Positions 51,696-60,029 of a stretch of 64,000 bases of DNA are shown here, one piece after another. Position numbers and translations under genes: made by a program. The stretch is from Marinobacter sp. SS21. GTDB lineage: Bacteria; Pseudomonadota; Gammaproteobacteria; Pseudomonadales; Oleiphilaceae. How positions within the stretch are numbered: position 1 is the first letter of the stretch; each line of letters begins with the position of its first letter. A model generated the notes under the pieces. That model saw nothing but the letters and a program-made list of their open reading frames with translations. It was not told the DNA's origin and searched no databases. The stretch lies in assembly GCF_028369065.1 (NCBI RefSeq), contig NZ_JAQNDA010000001.1, positions 124,001 through 188,000 on the forward strand, written 5' to 3'.

Positions 51696-53159
51696 ATGAC
51701 TGTGACCCAATCCGATCGACCGTCACCAATCCGAGCCAGCCTCTGCTGGCTTACCTGCCTGCTGTTGGGGGCGATGCTCGCCCTGTTGCCGCTGTGGTCC
51801 CTGCTTTGGGCCCAGGAACCCGCCGAACGTACCGGCCTGGTACTAACCATCGATGGTGCCATCGGCCCCGCCACCATGGACTATGTGGTGCGGGGCATCG
51901 AACAGGCGGAGGATTCCGGGGCGGAAGTACTGATCTTGCGGATGGATACCCCCGGGGGGCTGATGGAGTCCATGCGCACCATGATCAAGGCCATTCTCGC
52001 CTCCGAGGTGGCGGTGGTGAGCTACGTGGCCCCGGAAGGGGCCCGGGCTGCCAGTGCCGGCACCTACATCCTCTACGGCAGCCATATCGCCGCCATGGCG
52101 CCGGCGACCCATCTGGGCTCCGCCACGCCGGTACAGATGGGGGGGCTGCCCGGCAGCCAGGAGCCGACGGAAGAGCCGGCATCCGAACCCGGTAACGATC
52201 GCGCTGACGACGCTGCCGCCGGGGACGCCGAAGCCGAGGATGAGAAACGGCGTGGCGGCTCGGCGATGGAGCGCAAGATCCTGGAAGATGCAGTCAGTTA
52301 CATTCGCGGCCTGGCCCAGCGCCATGGCCGTAATGCCGACTGGGCCGAGCGTGCAGTGCGGGAGGCGGTCAATTTGGGGGCCTCCGAGGCCCTGGAACAA
52401 AACGTGATTGACCTGGTGGCCAGCAACCTGGGCGATCTGGTGCGTCAGCTCGATGGCCGAACCGTGAGACTGGCCATCGGTGACCGGCAGCTGGCGACCG
52501 CCAACCTGACGCTGGTGCGGGTGGAGGCCGACTGGCGTACCCGCCTGCTGTCGGTGCTCACCGACCCCAACGTGGCCTATTTCCTGATGATTATTGGCTT
52601 CTACGGCATCATCTTCGAGATGTCCAATCCGGGGGCCCTGGTGCCGGGGGTGATTGGGGCGATCTGCCTGATCCTGGCGTTGTTCGCCTTCCAGGTGTTG
52701 TCGGTGAACTACGCCGGGCTGGCGCTGATTTTGCTGGGGCTGGCGTTCATTGTCGGCGAAGCCTTCATGCCCAGCTTCGGCATGCTGGGCATCGGCGGCA
52801 TCATCGCCTTTGTGGTGGGCTCGATCATCCTGATGGACGGCAGTCACAGCGAGATTTCCCTGCCCACCATCGGTGGCACTGCCCTGGTGGCGGCGGCGTT
52901 CATGCTCTGGACCATTACCCGTTTCATCGGCCTGCGTAAGCGCCATCCGGTCACCGGCCTGGAACAGCTTAGCCACGAGCCGGCCCAGGCCCTGGACGAC
53001 TTTACCGCCCGCGAAGGCGAATACTGGGGCCATGTCCGGCTCAGCGGCGAGCGCTGGAACGCGGTCAGCTCAGGGCCGGTTGAGGCCGGGCAGCCGTTAC
53101 AGGTGGTGGCGATCGACGGCCTCACGGTTCGGGTATCCGCGGCTCAGGGACTATCCTGA
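51696..53159 (+). CDS. NfeD-family membrane serine protease (long form)
   Basis: A 487-residue NfeD protein: signal helix, ClpP-like protease domain (45-290), four membrane helices (about 295-405) and a C-terminal OB-fold domain. Catalytic Ser120 is in ASAGTYI and Lys194 in ERKILEDAVSYI. An acidic Pro/Glu/Ala-rich insertion (residues 152-188) separates the two catalytic regions, longer than usual. The long form cleaves hydrophobic parts of its partner, the slipin encoded 64 bp downstream. Confidence 0.92.
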   Translation: MTVTQSDRPSPIRASLCWLTCLLLGAMLALLPLWSLLWAQEPAERTGLVLTIDGAIGPATMDYVVRGIEQAEDSGAEVLILRMDTPGGLMESMRTMIKAILASEVAVVSYVAPEGARAASAGTYILYGSHIAAMAPATHLGSATPVQMGGLPGSQEPTEEPASEPGNDRADDAAAGDAEAEDEKRRGGSAMERKILEDAVSYIRGLAQRHGRNADWAERAVREAVNLGASEALEQNVIDLVASNLGDLVRQLDGRTVRLAIGDRQLATANLTLVRVEADWRTRLLSVLTDPNVAYFLMIIGFYGIIFEMSNPGALVPGVIGAICLILALFAFQVLSVNYAGLALILLGLAFIVGEAFMPSFGMLGIGGIIAFVVGSIILMDGSHSEISLPTIGGTALVAAAFMLWTITRFIGLRKRHPVTGLEQLSHEPAQALDDFTAREGEYWGHVRLSGERWNAVSSGPVEAGQPLQVVAIDGLTVRVSAAQGLS

Positions 53160-53223
53160 ACTAAGGAGTGATGCAGACGCTCCTCAAGGACCGTGTGGAT
53201 TTTCCAATGCCTAAGGAGGCACT

Positions 53224-54006
53224 ATGATTGGCGACCTGATTCCCTACATCGCGCCCACCGTGGTCTTGCTGCTGATCCTCGGCTCGGCCATCAAAATCCT
53301 GCCGGAGTATGAACGGGGGGTGGTGTTCTTCCTCGGCCGCTTCCAGGGCGTGAAAGGCCCCGGCCTGATTATCATCATCCCCGGCATCCAGCAGATGGTT
53401 CGGGTCGATTTGCGGGTGATCACCCTCGATGTGCCCGGCCAGGATGTCATTTCACGGGACAATGTCACCGTGCGGGTGAATGCGGTGCTGTATTTCCGGG
53501 TGATGGATCCGGAACGGGCCATCATCCGGGTGGAGAATTTCGGCTCCGCCACCAGTCAGCTGGCCCAGACCACGCTGCGCTCGGTGCTGGGCAAGCACGA
53601 TCTCGACGAAATGCTGGCGGAGCGGGACAAGATGAACTCCGATATCCAGGACATCATCGACACCCAAACCGCGGAATGGGGCATCAAGGTGGTCAACGTG
53701 GAAATCAAGCACGTCGATCTCAATGAGTCGATGATCCGCGCCATCGCCCGCCAGGCCGAAGCGGAACGGGAACGCCGTGCCAAGGTGATTCATGCCGAGG
53801 GCGAATTGCAGGCCTCGAAGAAGCTGGTGGAGGCTGCCAAAGTGATGGCGGCCAATTCCGGCGCCATGCAGTTGCGCTATTTGCAGACCTTGTCTGACAT
53901 GAGCACCAACAATTCGTCCACCATCGTATTTCCATTGCCCCTGGATCTGGTCGAAGGTTTCATCAAGCGCCATGCGCCGGAGACATCCCCAGGGGGCGAA
54001 AACTGA
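53224..54006 (+). CDS. slipin (SPFH/stomatin family protein)
   Basis: A 260-residue stomatin-like protein with an N-terminal membrane helix (5-24), an SPFH domain (25-180) and a helical tail. [22 protein letters not shown] and [16 protein letters not shown] are typical. It pairs with NfeD, as in many bacteria, and probably forms membrane microdomains. The operon ends at a terminator at 54040-54071. Confidence 0.94.
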   Translation: MIGDLIPYIAPTVVLLLILGSAIKILPEYERGVVFFLGRFQGVKGPGLIIIIPGIQQMVRVDLRVITLDVPGQDVISRDNVTVRVNAVLYFRVMDPERAIIRVENFGSATSQLAQTTLRSVLGKHDLDEMLAERDKMNSDIQDIIDTQTAEWGIKVVNVEIKHVDLNESMIRAIARQAEAERERRAKVIHAEGELQASKKLVEAAKVMAANSGAMQLRYLQTLSDMSTNNSSTIVFPLPLDLVEGFIKRHAPETSPGGEN

Positions 54007-54039
54007 TGGCCCGGCCGTGAGGCTGGGCGGGACAGCCAC

Positions 54040-54071
54040 AAAAAAGCCGGTCGTAGCGACCGGCTTTTTTT
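54040..54071. terminator. bidirectional intrinsic terminator
   Basis: AGCCGGTCG and CGACCGGCT pair over a 3-nt loop, flanked by A5-6 on the left and T7 on the right. It lies between the convergent slipin and Lpp genes and can end both transcripts. Confidence 0.92.
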
Positions 54072-54086
54072 GCGCTGAGGCTAGCC

Positions 54087-54368
54087 TTACTTCTGGCTGG
54101 AGCGCTCCAGCATGCGACGTGCGCGCTCGTTGGCTTCATCGGCGGCACGCTGGGCAGCCTGGGCGGCAGCCAGAGCTTCTTCGGCGGTCTGCTGGGCAGA
54201 GCGAGCAGCGCTGGCGGCGTTGTTCGCCGTGGTCATGGCGTTGCTGGCAGTTTGCTCGGCGGAGGCCGCGTTGGCATTTGCCTCGTCAATGGCGCCCTGA
54301 TCGGTGGTGGCACAACCCGCAGTCATAACGGTGGCCAGTGCAAACCCTGCGATCGTCAACTTACGCAT
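54087..54368 (-). CDS. lpp: Lpp/OprI-like outer membrane lipoprotein
   Basis: A 93-residue lipoprotein with signal peptide and lipobox TAGC (Cys19), then an Ala-rich heptad-repeat helix (residues 20-90) like OprI and Lpp. The C-terminus is SSQK, so a terminal lysine can be attached to peptidoglycan. This is the likely substrate of the L,D-transpeptidase encoded just upstream on the same strand (54584). AGAGGAAAG precedes the start at 54368. Confidence 0.9.
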   Translation of the reverse strand: MRKLTIAGFALATVMTAGCATTDQGAIDEANANAASAEQTASNAMTTANNAASAARSAQQTAEEALAAAQAAQRAADEANERARRMLERSSQK

Positions 54369-54583
54369 ATTCTTTCCTCTTCTGTAGTCGTTTACTTCCT
54401 GTGGAGCAGAAGCAGTATAACCAAATCCAGTTAGTTCGTGCCCACACGGCGTCGACAACCGGAATCGTGAATTAGTGTAAAACACTCTCGGTGAGAATGT
54501 TAACTCACTATAGGTAAAGATTTCCGGGAATGACAACAACTTAATGAAAGATGATGAGCGGCGTCCAGATTGCGCCGGCGACT

Positions 54584-55120
54584 TCAGGGGGTAATGCGAA
54601 TTGGGGTGCCGTCAGCGACCAACTGCCAGATCTCTTCCATTTCCTCGTTGCTGACAGCGATGCAACCATTGGTCCAGTCCAGCCCCAGGTAGGCAAAGGA
54701 CAGGTCACCCGCCTCGTTGGGCAGGCCGTGGATCATGATGCTGCCGCCGGGATTCAGACCCCAGGCCTGGGCCAGCTCCCGGTCGCGGTCGTTGGGGTAG
54801 GAGATGTGGATGGACTTATAGAAATCGCTGTTGGGATTGCGCCAGTCCAGCGTGTATTCGCCCTCCGGGGTGCGCTCGTCGCCTTCGTACAGCTTGTGGC
54901 CCACTGGGTTGTCACCCAGCGAGATGCGGTAGCTGCGTACTACCTGCTCACCCGCCAGCAGATACAGTCGGCGCTCGTCCTTGCGCACCAGCACCTCGCT
55001 GACCGGCAGCAGCGGGTCCATGGCGCTGGTCGCCATTTCCGAGCCATGACTGTAGGACATGAGTGACATCCCCAGGGGTAACAGCAGGAAAGCCCACATT
55101 GGAAAGTCGAAATGACGCAA
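54584..55120 (-). CDS. L,D-transpeptidase (ErfK/YbiS type)
   Basis: A 178-residue YkuD-family protein with an N-terminal membrane helix. Catalytic His131 lies in HGLPN and Cys153 in DWTNGCIAV. Translation appears to start at TTG, with AAGGA 6 bp upstream. Its compact size and position next to lpp suggest it links the lipoprotein to peptidoglycan, but that is inference. A 215-bp gap separates it from lpp. Confidence 0.9.
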   Translation of the reverse strand: MRHFDFPMWAFLLLPLGMSLMSYSHGSEMATSAMDPLLPVSEVLVRKDERRLYLLAGEQVVRSYRISLGDNPVGHKLYEGDERTPEGEYTLDWRNPNSDFYKSIHISYPNDRDRELAQAWGLNPGGSIMIHGLPNEAGDLSFAYLGLDWTNGCIAVSNEEMEEIWQLVADGTPIRITP

Positions 55121-55319
55121 AACGATTCCTTATCTGGGGAGCCGATGCATCACTGCCGAATCGCTTCTGTTCGCCTGGATGGTCGTAGGTTCTGTAAACC
55201 AAAGGCGATTCGGCAGTTGTTCAGCGGTCCCGTGGATTAACGATTGTTTAGAAACTTTTTATATCACAGCCTGTTTGCCGGGCGAACATGGCATTGTCTT
55301 CATTTTGTTACAGTTGTTG

Positions 55320-57041
55320 TTACGAATCCTGGTGATCGACTTTCAGGCCAACTTTGGTGACCCGGTCGGCGTCGGTGGCCCGGGCCACCAGGGTGACCGG
55401 GCCCAGCACCACCTGGTCCCCCACCACCGGGTGGCCCTTGGTGCGGCGCGCGAAGCACTCTGCCAGGGACAGCTCCGGTGGCAGCTCGTCGAAGTCGATG
55501 CCATAGACCTGCTCCACGTCGCCCAGCAGAGCGTCGCCATTGAGCACAAAGTCGCCAAAGAAGGAACGCTCGGTCAGATAGCCGGGGATGTGTCGGCCGC
55601 TGAGCGCCTTGCCCAGCTCCGGCAACAGTTCCGGCATGGCGAAAATGGCGATGACGTCGCCACTGGTGACCTCCAATGCCGGCGTTGGCTGGTGGCACAG
55701 GCGCTGGCGGAAGACACCGGCGATGGCGGTATTGGGTGGCAGCCGCAGTTGGCTCAGCGGCCTGCTTGCCTGCCACTGCTCGCCGCGGAGCGGGAACAGC
55801 ATCAGCTCATGGTCGCCGGCGGCGGCGACATCCAGGGGTAGCCGGCGGTAGGGATCTTCACCCGCCGGCACTTCCAGGCGTAGTTTGCGGGCCAGCGGGG
55901 CCATGGTGGTGCCCTGAATCAGCAATGACACCAGCACGATGAAAAACGCCACGTGGAAGACCAGGGTCGCCTCGGGCAGGCCCGCCATCACCGGAAACAG
56001 GGCCAGCACAATGGGCACCGCGCCACGCAGGCCAACCCAGCTGATGAAACCGAGTTCGCGGCGATTGAAACCAAAGGGCCAGAGGGTGGTCAGCACCGCC
56101 AGCGGGCGGATGACGAAAATCAGTGCCAAGGCGAGCACCAGGCCACCTCCGGCCAGCGGGAGCAGCTCCGAGGGCGTGACCAGCAGACCGAGAATCAGGA
56201 ACAGGCACAGTTGCGCCAGCCAGGCCAGGCCGTCGTGTACCTGCAGGATCATCGGCATCATCCGCACATGGCGGTTGCCGACCAGCACCCCGGCCAGGTA
56301 AATCGCCAGAAAGCCACTGCCGCCGAGGGCGTTGGTGGCGGCGAACACGGCGATGCCTGAGGCCACCACCAGCAACGGATACAGCGCCGGTGTGAGGCGC
56401 ATGCGGTTGGCCACGGCGACGATGGCGTAGCCCCCCGTCACCCCCAGCACGGCGCCAATGCCGAACTGCTGAACCAGCATGATCAGGCCCTGCCAGCCGG
56501 CGTGAGCCTGCTGGTTGGCGATCATGGTGACCAGCACGATGGTGAGGAAGATGGCCATGGGATCGTTACTGCCGGATTCGATCTCCAGGGTGGCGCTGAC
56601 CCGTTCGTTGAGGTGCAGGCCCCGGCCCTGCAACAGCGCAAACACTGCGGCCGCGTCGGTGGACGAGATGATGGCGCCAATCAGCAGCGCCGTCTGCCAG
56701 TGCAGGTCGAACACCCAATGGGCGATGATCGCGGCCCCTGCCGCAGTGATGAAAACACCGACGGTGGCCAGCATCAGGGCCGGCCGCAGCCCCACCCGGA
56801 AGGTGTCGGCGCGGGTGCGCATACCGCCATCGAGCAGAATGACCGCCAACGCGAGGTTGCCAATCAGGAACGCCAGTTCGAAGTTGTCAAACTGAATGCC
56901 GCCGGCGCCATCTTCGCCCATCAGCATGCCGACGATCAGGAAGATTAACAGCACCGGCATGCCAACCCGGCTGGACAGGGGGCTCAGGACGATGCTGATA
57001 ATCAGCATCAGGGCGCCAATGAGGATTAAAAGGGAATCCAT
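55320..57041 (-). CDS. nhaP2: potassium/proton antiporter NhaP2 (CPA1)
   Basis: A 573-residue cation/proton antiporter. Twelve or so membrane helices occupy residues 1-390 with the ion-binding SGSNDPMA motif, and the cytoplasmic tail contains a TrkA-C domain and a CorC_HlyC domain. This architecture is that of CvrA/NhaP2, which exports K+ and controls cytoplasmic potassium at high osmolarity or pH. It is divergent from nothing obvious and single. Confidence 0.93.
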   Translation of the reverse strand: MDSLLILIGALMLIISIVLSPLSSRVGMPVLLIFLIVGMLMGEDGAGGIQFDNFELAFLIGNLALAVILLDGGMRTRADTFRVGLRPALMLATVGVFITAAGAAIIAHWVFDLHWQTALLIGAIISSTDAAAVFALLQGRGLHLNERVSATLEIESGSNDPMAIFLTIVLVTMIANQQAHAGWQGLIMLVQQFGIGAVLGVTGGYAIVAVANRMRLTPALYPLLVVASGIAVFAATNALGGSGFLAIYLAGVLVGNRHVRMMPMILQVHDGLAWLAQLCLFLILGLLVTPSELLPLAGGGLVLALALIFVIRPLAVLTTLWPFGFNRRELGFISWVGLRGAVPIVLALFPVMAGLPEATLVFHVAFFIVLVSLLIQGTTMAPLARKLRLEVPAGEDPYRRLPLDVAAAGDHELMLFPLRGEQWQASRPLSQLRLPPNTAIAGVFRQRLCHQPTPALEVTSGDVIAIFAMPELLPELGKALSGRHIPGYLTERSFFGDFVLNGDALLGDVEQVYGIDFDELPPELSLAECFARRTKGHPVVGDQVVLGPVTLVARATDADRVTKVGLKVDHQDS

Positions 57042-57130
57042 GCCTTCTCCCGTGGATCAGCCCTCGATCATACCAAACCCCGGTGATGGGATTAAGGTGG
57101 CATCGTAGCGGACGGTCACCGGGTGCCCGA

Positions 57131-59560
57131 TCAGCGCTGGGGGTTGTCCCGGGTCACCAGCTTGGCCGCGTGCTGGGAACTGACCACACGGTCCCGGCCC
57201 CCGCGCTTGGCCCGGTACAGCAGGTCGTCCAGGCGTTTGAAGGCGGTGTCCATGGTTTCGCCCGGTTTCGCCTCGGTGACGCCGAAGCTGGCGGTGATCT
57301 GGTCGACGAACGGCATCGGGCTGTTGCGGACTTTCTCCCACAGCGACTTGGCGAGGGTATTGGCGCCACCGAGCTGGGTGTCTTCGCACACCACCAGGAA
57401 TTCCTCGCCACCCATCCGGTAAACGGTGTCGGTGCTGCGCACCTCGTCGGTAAGCAACCGGCTGAGGCGGACCAGCACCTCATCGCCGGCATCATGGCCA
57501 TAGCGGTCGTTGATCCGTTTGAAGTGATCGATATCCAGCATGATCATCGACAGCGGTATGCCCGTGCGGCGGAAGCGGGCCATGGCCTGGGGCCACTGGG
57601 CACTCAGGTGGCGGCGGTTGAAGGTGTTCGTCAGCGGGTCGATGGTGGCCTGCTCCCGCAACTTGAACTCCAGGTCTTTGATGGTGGTGATGTCGGCGAT
57701 GTAGCCGTTCCAGACGGTGGCGCCATCGTCCAGCCGCTGCGGCCTGGAGTCGCCGCGCAGCCAGCGGATGCCCTGCTCCGGCAACTGCACCCGGAATTCG
57801 CTGACCCAGGGCGTGAGCGACTCCTGGGACTGGCGAATGTCGTTGTAAACCTGTTCCTTGTCATCGGGGTGCAAGCGAAAGAACAGCGCCCGAACGCTGT
57901 TCTTGGCCTCGTCTGCGGTGACTTCAAAAATTTTCTCGACGCCGTCGCTGATAAACGGGAAGCAGCTGGTTTCGTCGGCTCGCAGCAGGAACTGGAAAAT
58001 GACCCCGGGGACTTCCGCCGACAGATCGCGCAGCAGGTGGTCGCTGCGTTGCAACGCCTGCACCGCGCCAATGTAGTCGGTCATGTCGACGCCGATACTG
58101 AGGTAGCCCAAGCCACGGCCCTTGTCATCGAGAATGGTGGACAGGGTGAGTTGAACCTGGCGCAGTTCGCCGTTGCGGTGCAGATAGACCCAGTGTTGTG
58201 ACCGTTGCAGCCCGGCTTCGATGGCGGCAGCGTAGACCTCCTGGCGGGTCACCGGGTGTCCCAGCTGGTTGGCCAGCCTGTGTTGCCAGCGTCGGAGGTC
58301 GTCCGGGTGATGCAGGTCCATGGGGGTTTTGTGGCCGACGACGTCTTCCGGGGCATAGCCCAGCAGATGCTCGGCGCCGGTGCTGAACAGGGTGATCATG
58401 CCGTTCTGGTCGGTGGCAATGACCGCGACGTCCACGGCCGATGCCAGCAGGCTGGCGCGGTAGGCGTTGGCCTCTTGCAGCTCCCGGGTTCGATGGAACA
58501 CGCCGCGTTCGGCCCGGCGCCGCTGGAACAGCAGCAAGGCCAGGTAACCGGCCAGCAGGGTCGCCGCCAGGGTGCCACTGGAAAACATCATCATGGCGGC
58601 GGAGCGATCGTGCCAGCGTTCGGGGTGTTCGGGGTAGACGGTGATCCGAAACAACCGATCAGCCAGGGTCAGTTCAAGACTGTAGTTCAATGCCGGCAGT
58701 TGTTGGAAACCTGGTGGTGTGTACAGCCGGCGCGGCGGCGACGCCTCTCCGGGCAGCTCGGCCACGATCATCTGGATGCCGTGATCCTGGTCCACCGGTG
58801 TTTCCAGCCGCCCTTCCGGCCAAATGGCCACCGATTGGATCAGGCTGCCCAGGTCGAGCTGGAAGTAGACAAAGCCCCGCAGGTTGCCGAAATGCCGTTC
58901 GGTCACGTCCAGTCCGGTGCCGTAGCGAAACACCGGTGCAATCAACAGCAGACGGGTGGCGGGCTCAGTGGCGGTCGGGTCAGGCTCCAGAGGCAACAAC
59001 ACGGTCTGGCCACTGGCGAGCGCCCGATCAAAGGCCATGCGCCGGCCCGGGAGATGCCCCAGGTCGACACCGGTGAGATCCATGTGCTCCGGCGAGGCGT
59101 GCAGGTAGGTGACCGGATACAGGCGCAGCCCTGGGCTGAGGGCCGATTTGAACGTAGCCAGCGGCGGCTGTAACCGGTACGACGGGCCATACTCCCGGCG
59201 CATACGGTTCAGGAAGTCGTCGAGCTGGGAGCGGGGCACGTTTTCCACCCAGGCGACCGCCATCTTGACCCGTTCGGGCGCGCGGATGAGATTCTGAAAG
59301 CGGTGCCGGTCCAGAGCCGGTTCCTGGGTGAGAAAGCGGCGCAGGGCGTCCACATCCTGCAGCTGCCGAAACAACACCGCATCCACCAGCTGGATGCGGT
59401 GTTGGGCAAGCTGGGCAAAGCGGGACTGGGCCAGACGTTCCTCGGCTTCGTCGATTCGATGGGTCAAGTACACCGTGAACAACATTCCCAGCAGGAAAGT
59501 CACCGCCACGGGCCAACCGTAAACGAACAACTCTCGGTTGAAGCGGGAAGAGTGGGCCAC
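57131..59560 (-). CDS. CHASE-PAS-PAS-GGDEF diguanylate cyclase
   Basis: An 809-residue membrane sensor. An N-terminal helix (12-33), a periplasmic CHASE domain (about 60-290), a second helix (325-345), two PAS domains (375-500 and 510-640) and a GGDEF domain (650-800) follow. The active site reads GGEEF within RMGGEEFLVV, so it should make cyclic di-GMP. The I-site RxxD lies not far upstream (RSTD). It is likely to be regulated by an external small ligand. Confidence 0.92.
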   Translation of the reverse strand: MAHSSRFNRELFVYGWPVAVTFLLGMLFTVYLTHRIDEAEERLAQSRFAQLAQHRIQLVDAVLFRQLQDVDALRRFLTQEPALDRHRFQNLIRAPERVKMAVAWVENVPRSQLDDFLNRMRREYGPSYRLQPPLATFKSALSPGLRLYPVTYLHASPEHMDLTGVDLGHLPGRRMAFDRALASGQTVLLPLEPDPTATEPATRLLLIAPVFRYGTGLDVTERHFGNLRGFVYFQLDLGSLIQSVAIWPEGRLETPVDQDHGIQMIVAELPGEASPPRRLYTPPGFQQLPALNYSLELTLADRLFRITVYPEHPERWHDRSAAMMMFSSGTLAATLLAGYLALLLFQRRRAERGVFHRTRELQEANAYRASLLASAVDVAVIATDQNGMITLFSTGAEHLLGYAPEDVVGHKTPMDLHHPDDLRRWQHRLANQLGHPVTRQEVYAAAIEAGLQRSQHWVYLHRNGELRQVQLTLSTILDDKGRGLGYLSIGVDMTDYIGAVQALQRSDHLLRDLSAEVPGVIFQFLLRADETSCFPFISDGVEKIFEVTADEAKNSVRALFFRLHPDDKEQVYNDIRQSQESLTPWVSEFRVQLPEQGIRWLRGDSRPQRLDDGATVWNGYIADITTIKDLEFKLREQATIDPLTNTFNRRHLSAQWPQAMARFRRTGIPLSMIMLDIDHFKRINDRYGHDAGDEVLVRLSRLLTDEVRSTDTVYRMGGEEFLVVCEDTQLGGANTLAKSLWEKVRNSPMPFVDQITASFGVTEAKPGETMDTAFKRLDDLLYRAKRGGRDRVVSSQHAAKLVTRDNPQR

Positions 59561-59684
59561 GATTGCATACCAGGCTGGTTTACTTACTCAAGTATTGCAC
59601 AGGAGTGGATTGGTTGCCTGCGGGTATCGCAACGGGCTTGCCTGGGCATCAGGCTGGCCCTATATTACCGTCGTACCCTGTTGT

Positions 59685-59758
59685 GCGGGTGTAGTTCAAT
59701 GGTAGAACGGCAGCTTCCCAAGCTGCATACGAGGGTTCGATTCCCTTCACCCGCTCCA
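59685..59758 (+). tRNA. tRNA-Gly (anticodon CCC)
   Basis: The 74-nt sequence folds as a cloverleaf: acceptor GCGGGTG/CACCCGC, anticodon stem GCAGC/GCTGC with loop TTCCCAA giving anticodon CCC, T-arm GGGTTCGATTCCC, and an encoded CCA end (59756-59758). It reads GGG glycine codons. Confidence 0.96.
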
Positions 59759-59831
59759 CGTTTCCGCTTTCCTGCCGTAATCCCGCCCTGGACGCCACCA
59801 CGCATCCCTGCCCGTTAGGTGTGTGGTTTCT

Positions 59832-59843
59832 GTACATATGTAC
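59832..59843. promoter_or_regulatory. 12-bp palindrome upstream of the REC-EAL gene
   Basis: GTACATATGTAC is a perfect palindrome in the 270-bp gap between the tRNA and the gene at 60030. It may be a regulator site. No clear promoter is visible next to it. Confidence 0.35.
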
Positions 59844-60029
59844 TAGTATCAGTGAAGACTAGGCCGCTCGGCCCATGCGCCACCGCTATATGCTCCCTAT
59901 CGTTCTGGAATAACCCTCGGTTGAGTACTACCTTGAGTGGGTGCCGGGCTTGCGGTGGCGCTGTGTCGCCTGCGGTGTCTGGGAATCGTTGCAACAGCCG
60001 TTGAAACTCACCGATACAAGGAGGTCCGC

